From Stramenopiles sp. TOSAG23-3 (lineage: Eukaryota > Sar), in assembly GCA_900128585.1 (NCBI GenBank), contig LT642600.1, positions 1 to 13,933 of the forward strand: a stretch of DNA of 13,933 nucleotides. The letters run 5' to 3'. The translations under genes were made by a program, and so were the position numbers. Position 1 is the first letter of the stretch. Each line of letters opens with the position of its first letter. Below the pieces are notes generated by a model. It saw only the letters and a list, made by a program, of their open reading frames with translations. It did no database searches and was not told the origin of the DNA. Shown piece after piece: positions 1 to 5,812 of the stretch.

Positions 1-126
1 CCCACGAAGAAAGTCCATTACAAATACAAGTAACGCATCCGGGAGCTCCTTCAGTGTCCTGATACCGTCCTCCTCCTCATCTGTCTTCCTTCTTTTCTCA
101 TCACCCCCAACTAATAAACTTGCCAT
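1..126 (-). CDS. F-box-like protein, N-terminal 42 codons only (runs off left edge)
   Basis: Reading leftward from an ATG at 126-124 gives 42 uninterrupted codons to the window edge. The peptide begins MASLLVGGDEKRRKTDEEED, a charged leader, followed by LKELPDALLVFVMDFLRG. The LPDALLVFVMDFL stretch has the shape of the first helix of an F-box (LPxxLLxxIxxFL), which would recruit the Skp1 part of an SCF ubiquitin ligase; leucine-rich-repeat proteins of protists often begin this way. Only the start is visible, so substrate-binding repeats cannot be checked. The codons are more AT-rich than those of the other genes here. The open frame and the motif are seen directly; the F-box assignment is inferred from one helix. 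It could instead be a chance open frame or another hydrophobic helix. Confidence 0.45.
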   Translation of the reverse strand, partial: MASLLVGGDEKRRKTDEEEDGIRTLKELPDALLVFVMDFLRG

Positions 127-423
127 AATATACTACCTTTAATTTTGAACTGTTACGCTGATAAGAGAATATACATTGCTTTAAATTCTAGTCTTTTCTT
201 TTTTTATGAAATGAGTTGTTTCATATTTTTACGTTTTCGTTTTCTTATTACGAAGAAAGAGAAGAAAGTAAAGAAAAAAATGAAGAAATCTTGCTTGCTG
301 CCTTTTTTTTTTTTCTTCTTCTCTTTTCCTGTATTATTATTATTAGTTTTATTAATAATAATACCTGTAGTAGCAACGCAAGAAGAATAAAATGAAGAGG
401 AATACAAAGAAATTTATTACATT

Positions 424-450
424 ACACAGCATATAATATACATGCTGTGT
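424..450. repeat. Short inverted repeat (hairpin)
   Basis: Perfect 9-base arms, ACACAGCAT and ATGCTGTGT, flank a 9-base AT-only loop. It lies in the spacer downstream of the coiled-coil gene, about 235 bases beyond its stop. It could form a cruciform or an RNA hairpin in a 3' tail; no function is shown. Confidence 0.6.
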
Positions 451-667
451 ATTTATAATTGTAATAGCGCACTCCTATAAACGAGTAAACGAGAGTATTA
501 TGATATCTTATGTTATATTTTTTTAATCTCAATTACTTTTCTTCTTAGTTATATTCATAATTTTGCACGCCGCTCTCGTTCCAACTTCCGGACTGTCCCA
601 AGATATTTGACCGCGAAACATTTCAAAAACAAAATAATGGCTACATTAATCCTAACACGTCTGTACT

Positions 668-677
668 ACGTACCTTT
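668..677 (-). promoter_or_regulatory. AAGGTACGT motif just after the coiled-coil gene stop
   Basis: On the minus (sense) strand the sequence AAAGGTACGT lies within about 16 bases after the TGA stop. The same AGGTACG core follows the stops of the dehydrogenase and claspin-like genes. It looks like a 5' splice donor (AG then GTACGT) but may be a 3'-end signal. Function unknown. Confidence 0.3.
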
Positions 678-683
678 CAACGG

Positions 684-2738
684 TCAGTAATTCATTGAAC
701 TGTGATTTACGATCCCAATGGGGCGGAAGGGTCCCGCCTGCGAGACCCTGTGCACCGGCTGGCTTCGTGCCATCTTTAGCATGAGCGCTTGGGCATACGG
801 CGTGGCCTGGAGACCGGCGGTAGTCAAGCGAGCGGCCAGCCTGTACCGGACGTCGGTCGTAATCTTCTTTGAGTTGAAGCCATTCAACGGCTTTGCCAAA
901 CGATTGTCTTCTGGGTTAGCAAGCAAGTAGTCGAGCTCTGCAACGGCTGCCTCAAAGGCCTTTGTCGCCTGAAAGAGCCGTTCTGGATCGTGCAGCTGCT
1001 CCAACTTCTCCGCATAAGGGCAGGTCGCTTTCAGCTTGCGCAATATCTCTTCTCGGTGTTCTTTCTCGGATATGAGTTCATGCAACCTTACCTTTCTCTG
1101 CTCATTCTTCTCGGAAATCATCTTTTCGCGATAATTTACGCGATCTTTCAGCATGGGCGCGAGCAGCTTCTTTGCCAGGATCTCTTCCTCTTCTTGCTGC
1201 ATCTTCAGGTAGGCTGCGTGCTCCTGCTCTCGCTTTTTCTTTTCTTGGTATTCCTGGGCGAGCCTTTTGTTCTTCGCGTGCTCTAAATCCTCTTTCTCGC
1301 GGTGCAGCGCATCCTCCTTATCTTGGATCGCTTTTAAGCGGTTTGCCTCAGCCATTTTGACGCGCTGCTTCTCCTCAAACTTAGACCGCAGTTGAGAGAG
1401 CAAATCGTGCAGTTCGCTCCGTTTCAACTCCTGGGCTTGAAGCCTTTCAAACTGCGCCAGCTGCTCTCGCTTTCGTTTCGCTTCCCCAGCAAATAGCACT
1501 TTGCAGTGTTCCAACTCTTCCTTGACGGTGCGCATCCACGCCACCCGTTTGTCTTTGATTTCTTTTTTTGCAAACCTCCATTTTTCGTACTCTTGGGAAT
1601 GCGAGCGAATGTCCTCCAGGTTTTGTTCTGGGCAAACGATTCTCACAGACTTGTACAGCGCATGCTTGCTTTTGCCCCGGGCTATTGATTCTCGCCAGGC
1701 TTTTACGAACAGGTCGTGGGACCGCTCCTCCCACCCCCCAAACAGACGTTTGGTGGCGATCTTTCTCTCGCTTTCTTGCTTGTCTTCCCTTCCTGCCTCC
1801 TCTGGAACCGCGGTCTTAAAGAACGCTGTAGGGGTTTTCTGGTTCCCATTGATGCCTGCAGGGTCGGCAGCACCGCCGAGTCCTGCGACGACCTTCTCTG
1901 CCGTTTCAAACTCTTTCGTCCTCCCCTTCAACGCGCTGATCTCCTTGTGCACCTTTCCCTGGTGCGCCTCTAACCGTTGGCAAATTTCAAAAACGACCGA
2001 GGGCTCCATTTCACCCGCATAGGGCACGGCCTCCACCGCTTTCCAAACGTCGCCGCCGTACTGCTTTAGGCAGTCAATATCGGAGCGGCCGGGAATACCT
2101 CCGAATGCACCACTACCGTTGCCCGTTTCCTTCAAGGCCGAAAACACGGCGTTTCTAGCATTATTTACATCCTCTATACACGTTTCTAGTTCCTCTTCCA
2201 GCCCGTCGCTGATGATTCCATTTGCCTCTTGAAAGTCCGCTAAAATCGCTCCAATTTCGAGCACTGTTTCGGCAGGCTTACCGTCGGACATGGCGGTCCG
2301 AAACCCTGGCGAGGCGGACGAGGACTGCACGAACTCTTTGAGTTTCTCCATTTGATCAAAAAGTTCCTTCTCCTGAGACGCCCAGGCCTTTTCAAACCCT
2401 TTGGATTCACTCCTAAGCTTTTTCGGCAGCATGGCTTTGATTATGTCGCGCCAAAGGTGCTTTGCCTCCGTTTTCAGGCGTTTCTGCTCTTCCCTCCAGG
2501 AAAACTTTGCTTGGTTCTTATCCGTTCGCTTCTTTGACGCTTTCTTGAACGTCATAAGCCGTTTCAAACTGCCAGAGTAGTGTTTCTCGTTCTCCGCAGC
2601 ATTTTCTGCTAACTTTGCCAGTGCACTCAAATTTCCAGCCGACGCCCCCTTTACCAGCCTGTTTTGGAACTTTTTTCTAGCATGCTTTGAGCTGGCGCTT
2701 CTGTTCAGCATGTCTCGCAACGGATGTTGACTTGCCAT
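684..2738 (-). CDS. CCDC112/CCDC148-type coiled-coil protein, 684 aa, probably ciliary
   Basis: The protein is largely helical and charged. Residues 1-135 are basic and helical. Residues 333-390 carry GGWEERSHDLFVK and a following EYEKWRFAKKEIKDKRVAW stretch, which resemble the conserved W-x-x-x-H-x-x-FLK block of the CCDC112/CCDC148 families. Residues about 393-572 form a long E/K/R/Q-rich coiled coil. Next come LHDPERLFQATKAFEAA (582-598), like the DPxRLxxPTxA motif near the C-terminus of those families, and a tail with DVRYRLAARLTTAGL (629-643). Members of these families are linked to cilia and centrosomes, so a cytoskeletal role at the basal body or axoneme is inferred. The chosen start is the first ATG after an in-frame stop at 2781-2783, with no other ATG between; the stop is TGA. 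No intron is seen. I cannot separate CCDC112 from CCDC148 by eye. Confidence 0.72.
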   Translation of the reverse strand: MASQHPLRDMLNRSASSKHARKKFQNRLVKGASAGNLSALAKLAENAAENEKHYSGSLKRLMTFKKASKKRTDKNQAKFSWREEQKRLKTEAKHLWRDIIKAMLPKKLRSESKGFEKAWASQEKELFDQMEKLKEFVQSSSASPGFRTAMSDGKPAETVLEIGAILADFQEANGIISDGLEEELETCIEDVNNARNAVFSALKETGNGSGAFGGIPGRSDIDCLKQYGGDVWKAVEAVPYAGEMEPSVVFEICQRLEAHQGKVHKEISALKGRTKEFETAEKVVAGLGGAADPAGINGNQKTPTAFFKTAVPEEAGREDKQESERKIATKRLFGGWEERSHDLFVKAWRESIARGKSKHALYKSVRIVCPEQNLEDIRSHSQEYEKWRFAKKEIKDKRVAWMRTVKEELEHCKVLFAGEAKRKREQLAQFERLQAQELKRSELHDLLSQLRSKFEEKQRVKMAEANRLKAIQDKEDALHREKEDLEHAKNKRLAQEYQEKKKREQEHAAYLKMQQEEEEILAKKLLAPMLKDRVNYREKMISEKNEQRKVRLHELISEKEHREEILRKLKATCPYAEKLEQLHDPERLFQATKAFEAAVAELDYLLANPEDNRLAKPLNGFNSKKITTDVRYRLAARLTTAGLQATPYAQALMLKMARSQPVHRVSQAGPFRPIGIVNHSSMNY

Positions 2739-3044
2739 ATTAAACCTTACCGAACCAGCACCAGGACCACCCCCACTGTGCTAGCCGATCTGAACGTTCC
2801 AACGCACGCACAAGCAACGACAAACCGGGACCCAAAAATTCAACACCCGGGCGAAAAAAATCAATAATGGTGTGCAAAGGAAGGGAATTGAAACGCGGGC
2901 ACAATTATGTACTCAAAATGTACCATCAGAATTAAAAGTAAAAAATAATTCGTAAAACTTACTGTTACAACAATTTGAAATCACCGCCTCTCTCTCGCAT
3001 CATCGATGGACGTTTGCGTTTCGTGGATTATATGGTACAAGATG

Positions 3045-3099
3045 GTCGGTGGGGTTAATAATAAAATAAAAATAATAATAAAATAATCACACCACCGAC
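3045..3099. repeat. Stem-loop with GC-rich arms and AT-only loop
   Basis: The perfect 8-base arms GTCGGTGG (3045-3052) and CCACCGAC (3092-3099) are separated by 39 bases, nearly all A and T. GC-rich arms stand out in this AT-rich spacer. It could be a folded RNA element or a remnant of an inverted-repeat element; no function is shown. Confidence 0.5.
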
Positions 3100-3134
3100 G
3101 TTTACCACTTGCTGTGTTACTGTTGGGTATTCTA

Positions 3135-3152
3135 AATAAATTATAATTTATT
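3135..3152. repeat. 18-base perfect palindrome
   Basis: AATAAATTATAATTTATT reads the same on both strands. In AT-only sequence such palindromes can arise by chance, but this one sits 45 bases outside the left boundary of the mobile-element-like repeat. Confidence 0.6.
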
Positions 3153-3196
3153 CAATAACGGTCGTGGTATTTATTACATTATAAAGCCATCTAGAA

Positions 3197-3433
3197 TTAA
3201 GGATATGTATGTATTTTATAGGATAATAACAAAATGAAACCCTTTCGTTATGTGATAAGGTAAGGCCTTTCTTTCTGTATCTGTATATCTGTAGTATGGA
3301 TTTAGATGAAATCATTTTTTATTCATTTTAATAAATATAATTAAATAGAATTAAAAAAGTGATTTAAAAAAGTATACCTCTTTACTATACACATAGCATA
3401 TATATTATATACAATATACACACATATCCTTAA
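3197..3433 (+). mobile_element. MITE-like element, copy A (TTAA...TTAA, 237 bases)
   Basis: The element begins TTAAGGATATGT and ends ACATATCCTTAA, so its termini are inverted repeats; extended inward, about 21 of the outer 24 bases match. It has no coding capacity. Its internal sequence aligns with the reverse complement of copy B at 4568-4755, sharing for example GATTTAGATGAAATCATTT, AAAGTATAC and a TTTATAGG block after the terminus. The bases outside the left TTAA, AAGCCATCTAGAA, are also shared with copy B, so the true left boundary may lie a little further out. The size, termini, AT-rich interior and lack of an open frame fit a miniature inverted-repeat transposable element. TTAA at both ends would suit a piggyBac-type target site; TA or TTA/TAA target types cannot be excluded. 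Confidence 0.65.
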
Positions 3434-3557
3434 TAATTGTGTAGGTGGATTATTTTGTCTCTCCAGTTTCCCTGCACCCCCTGCCCCCTCTACGTCGTAT
3501 TTATACACACCACAGCTTTTCTTCTATCTTGACTTGTTGAGTTTTAAAATACACTAT

Positions 3558-3566
3558 CGTACCTAC
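3558..3566 (-). promoter_or_regulatory. TAGGTACG motif overlapping the dehydrogenase stop
   Basis: On the sense (minus) strand the stop codon TAG is the start of TAGGTACGA. The AGGTACG core matches motifs after two other genes in this window. It may be a 3'-end or splice-donor-like signal; function not shown. Confidence 0.25.
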
Positions 3567-4291
3567 CATGGAATAGGCTTTCTCCCTTCCCCATAATTAG
3601 CATGAAAAAAAAGTCCAGTTTCAGCGACCCCAGCATTATTCAGTTTATCAACCAATTCCAAAAACCCACGAATGCAATCGTCGACGCTTCGTTTGCCGCT
3701 GCTGTTTGCCGACGCGGTCATGTCAGTTGCGATGTACCCAGGGTGCCACAGCTGGACGGCGATGCCTTGGTCTTTCAAATCGTTTGCCAGACTTTTACCA
3801 ATCATGTTTACGGCAGCTTTCGAAGACCGGTACGCGTACATGCCACCGCCATCATTGTCCGTGATCGATCCCATCAAACTAGAAACGATGGCAATTTTAG
3901 ACCCATTCTTTAGGTTCCCATTCGACACCAGGGCACTGGAAACTTTCAGGGGGCCCAGGGCGTTCACCTCGAACTGCTGGCGAGCGTTCGCTAAGGCAGC
4001 AGCCGCGTTTCCGCAGAACCCGTCCAACCCTTCTCGGGATAGGACACCCGCGTTGTTAACCAACACATCAATGTTTACTCCTTGCAGCTTTTCGACCAAC
4101 ACGGACCCAACATCATCTGAAGCAACATCCACGCCTTCAACAACGCCGCCTTTCAGCCCTAACTGGTTCAAGCTATCATTTGATTTTCGGCACAGTCCGT
4201 ACACAACGTCCCCCCGTTCGTGGAGGGCTTTGGCCAGACCAAGCCCTATTCCGCGGGATGCTCCAGTGATCGCTACCGTCAGAGAACTCAT
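3563..4291 (-). CDS. Short-chain dehydrogenase/reductase (C-factor/sniffer-like), 242 aa
   Basis: This is a complete classical SDR, an NAD(P)-dependent oxidoreductase, probably cytosolic, as no targeting peptide is visible. Residues 9-16, TGASRGIG, form the Rossmann cofactor loop; R13 and a basic K-S pair after the second strand lean towards NADP(H), which is inferred. NNAG is at 79-82, the structural/catalytic Asn is N110 (FEVNALGP), the catalytic Ser is S138 in VSSLMGS, and the YxxxK motif is Y154-RSS-K158. HPGYIATDM (183-191) is the usual PG block. The C-terminus, FFHANYGEGRKPIPW, ends in PW as in the C-factor/sniffer carbonyl-reductase-like group. The length is normal. The start is the only reasonable ATG, with an in-frame TGA 24 bases upstream; the stop is TAG. 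Substrate unknown. Inverted copies of one repeat lie 130 bases beyond its stop and 276 bases before its start. Confidence 0.93.
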   Translation of the reverse strand: MSSLTVAITGASRGIGLGLAKALHERGDVVYGLCRKSNDSLNQLGLKGGVVEGVDVASDDVGSVLVEKLQGVNIDVLVNNAGVLSREGLDGFCGNAAAALANARQQFEVNALGPLKVSSALVSNGNLKNGSKIAIVSSLMGSITDNDGGGMYAYRSSKAAVNMIGKSLANDLKDQGIAVQLWHPGYIATDMTASANSSGKRSVDDCIRGFLELVDKLNNAGVAETGLFFHANYGEGRKPIPW

Positions 4292-4510
4292 TTCGACGAT
4301 TATATGTGCTATAAGTCAACGGACTGAAACGTGGAAATCTTGCGATTAGGATTGGTTAGACGGTCTCAATTGTTCAACATGCTTGCAAATATAATAGGTT
4401 CCAACCAATGTAAACGTGTACGCATGTAAAATTGTAAAAAAAAAGAAGAAATAGAATAAAAGGACATCCTTGCTCTCAATTCTTCAGTTGTTTATTATAT
4501 TATTATAATT

Positions 4511-4536
4511 AAAAAAAAAAAAAAATCTCTCTCTCT
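4511..4536. repeat. A15 run plus CT microsatellite
   Basis: Fifteen consecutive A residues are followed by TCTCTCTCTCT. The tract lies 32 bases outside the left TTAA of the inverted element copy B. It is simple-sequence DNA and may act as a nucleosome-excluding stretch near the dehydrogenase promoter, which is inference only. Confidence 0.7.
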
Positions 4537-4567
4537 TCTTTTCTACCTTCTTCAAAATAAGTCATAA

Positions 4568-4755
4568 TTAAGGATATATGTCCATAGGATTATACGTGCT
4601 GTGCAGATATTAAAGATGTATACTTTATCCCTTTTTTATTCTATTTTCTTATTATTAAATATCAATAAATGATTTCATCTAAATCTATCAAGATACCTAG
4701 CCTTATCATAACAGATTGTCTCACATCGTTATCCCTATAAAACACATATCCTTAA
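4568..4755 (-). mobile_element. MITE-like element, copy B (TTAA...TTAA, 188 bases, inverted relative to copy A)
   Basis: Starts TTAAGGATAT and ends ACATATCCTTAA. Read on the minus strand it aligns over most of its length with copy A, including TTTATAGG after the terminus, GATTTAGATGAAATCATTT in the centre and AAAGTATAC further on. It is about 50 bases shorter than copy A through scattered gaps. Its own ends are imperfect inverted repeats: both read TTAAGGATAT, followed by a TATAGG/CATAGG block a few bases in. The 13 bases outside the right TTAA, TTCTAGATGGCTT, are also present beside copy A. It has no open frame. The element sits upstream of the dehydrogenase gene, where it could supply or disturb promoter sequence. 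Confidence 0.65.
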
Positions 4756-5191
4756 TTCTAGATGGCTTCTCTTTTCTCTTCAGTCATATCCATGTTAGAA
4801 ATTAGGGTATATCACAGGCTTCCTCAGATTCAGTCTTTACTATTTGTATGTAAAACATTCCTGTATTGTTTCCCTGTTGTGTTGTTTTCAATTGAAGTAC
4901 TTATATCTAGACGACTATATTGTAATGTATATAGGAGGATATCAGTGCGTACACAGCATTTATCATCTTTCAAAATTTTCTTTCGATGATTTTTTATTTT
5001 TTATTTCTTTTTTTGTTAAATTTTGTTATAAATATATTATTAATAATAAATACAATAATTCCAATAATACGTAGTCTAATAAAACTAATAAAATAGGAGA
5101 AGGGAGTAATTTCTCTTCTCTTCTTTGCTTCTACTTTAACTTGTAAGATAGGTACTAGACTACGAAATAGTACAGTGCCGAACTTGTGATA

Positions 5192-5230
5192 AATTCAATT
5201 CAATTCTTGGAGGGAGAATTTAATTAAATT
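5192..5230. repeat. Near-perfect AT-rich stem-loop with GGAGGG loop
   Basis: Arms AATTCAATTCAATTCT (5192-5207) and AGAATTTAATTAAATT (5215-5230) pair at 14 of 16 positions around the 7-base loop TGGAGGG. It lies in the spacer about 580 bases upstream of the claspin-like start. It could be a folded RNA or a small foldback element; function unknown. Confidence 0.55.
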
Positions 5231-5435
5231 GGAAAATCAGAAGAAAATCTAAAATCTGGCGCTAAACTATTTTTCATAATTCAATAACATAGTCGTAGTA
5301 GCTAGAGTATAGAATAGAAGTAAGGATGGCCTACCTCTTTCCTTCTCCTTCCTTCTCTTTGTATTTTCATGATCATGCTTGTTGTAATACTATTTCAATA
5401 TTAAAATGTTTTCTTCTTGTTATTAACAACAACAA

Positions 5436-5520
5436 AAAAGAAAAGAAGAAGAAGAAAAGAAGAAGAAGGAAGAAGAGAATTAAAAGAAGAAGAAGAATTA
5501 AAAGAAGAAGAAGGAAGAGA
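5436..5520. repeat. GAA-rich purine tract with an 18-base tandem unit
   Basis: The plus strand is almost all purine (AAGAAGAAG type). Within it the unit GAATTAAAAGAAGAAGAA occurs twice in tandem (from 5477 and from 5495). Such polypurine tracts can form triplex DNA and are prone to slippage. The lysine/arginine-rich open frame through it is an artefact of the repeat. Confidence 0.75.
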
Positions 5521-5597
5521 GACGACCAACCTACCACGGACGACGTACGTATCTTAATTTAAAATAACAACATCTGTAAAGCTTTATTGAATTGTAT

Positions 5598-5606
5598 TAT
5601 ATAAAA
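5598..5606 (+). promoter_or_regulatory. Candidate TATA box for the claspin-like gene
   Basis: TATATAAAA lies about 210 bases upstream of the claspin-like ATG and would imply a 5' untranslated region of roughly 180 bases. In AT-rich spacer DNA this match could be chance; there is no supporting initiator or transcript evidence. Confidence 0.25.
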
Positions 5607-5658
5607 AAGAAGAGAAGGAAGCAAAGACGGCCAGAGAAAATGGCTTTGAACTTCTTTT

Positions 5659-5690
5659 TGTGTGTGTTTGTGTGCATGTGTTTGTGTGTT
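5659..5690. repeat. TG-rich microsatellite
   Basis: An imperfect (TG)n/TTTGTG tract, such as TGTGTGTTTGTGTGCATGTG, lies about 125 bases before the claspin-like start codon. Alternating purine-pyrimidine DNA of this kind can adopt Z-form. Confidence 0.7.
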
Positions 5691-5812
5691 AGTCTAGGAA
5701 TATTTACATTTGGAAGCGTACAATTAGTTTGAAGTATAGTTAGTGTATTTAGAACGATTACGGCAACGCATACCGTCAGTAGCAGTGAAAGCACGCATTA
5801 TTAGTAGTAGCC

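Larger units (their letters stand above)
127..683. other. AT-rich spacer with no supported gene
   Basis: This spacer holds the 5' flank of the leftward F-box-like gene and the 3' flank of the coiled-coil gene, both on the minus strand. It contains an A/G-rich stretch, a run of about a dozen T near 302-313, TTA/ATT repeats near 340-360 and one short hairpin (listed separately). A plus-strand open frame at 145-390 is made almost wholly of K and F/L runs produced by the homopolymers, and I do not accept it as a gene. Confidence 0.6.
2739..3196. other. Spacer: 5' flank of the coiled-coil gene
   Basis: This is the promoter side of the coiled-coil gene and the distal 3' side of the dehydrogenase gene. 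The first 140 bases are fairly GC-rich; the rest is AT-rich. It contains a stem-loop (3045-3099) and an 18-base perfect palindrome (3135-3152), listed separately. I see no open frame, tRNA or other RNA gene. Confidence 0.5.
4292..5812. other. Long AT-rich divergent spacer, no supported gene
   Basis: This 1.5 kb region separates the divergent dehydrogenase and claspin-like genes, so it must hold both promoters. It contains a 15-base A run (4511-4525) followed by a CT repeat, the mobile-element-like copy B (4568-4755), a near-perfect hairpin (5192-5230), a GAA-rich tract (about 5436-5520), a TG-rich tract (about 5659-5690) and a TATA-like site (5598-5606). Open frames at 4762-4989, 4844-5074 and 5326-5562 are AT or GAA low-complexity products without recognisable domains. 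I found no tRNA or snRNA signature. Confidence 0.55.

Noticed and set aside
145-390. 81-codon frame with a signal-peptide-like LLLLVLLIIIPVVATQ end
   Set aside because: The hydrophobic part is coded by T runs and TTA/ATT repeats in spacer DNA; no similarity or context supports it.
833-848. Eukaryotic gene cluster acting as a single pathway or defence system
   Set aside because: The genes belong to unrelated processes (cilia, oxidoreduction, checkpoint, RNase P, lipid signalling), have separate spacers and mixed strands; nothing links them beyond proximity.
1501-2022. Plus-strand open frame of 173 codons inside the coiled-coil gene
   Set aside because: Antisense shadow; the minus-strand frame has recognisable family motifs and this one has none.
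3672-4349. Plus-strand open frame of 225 codons across the SDR gene
   Set aside because: Complete antisense of a gene with every SDR motif intact.
3184-4768. Possible composite transposon or integron-like cassette carrying the SDR gene
   Set aside because: No transposase or integrase is present, and the two elements differ in length and by many substitutions, so recent joint mobility is not supported; kept only as an inverted-repeat observation.
5326-5562. Arg/Lys-rich small protein
   Set aside because: Pure product of the GAA microsatellite; no conserved part outside the repeat.
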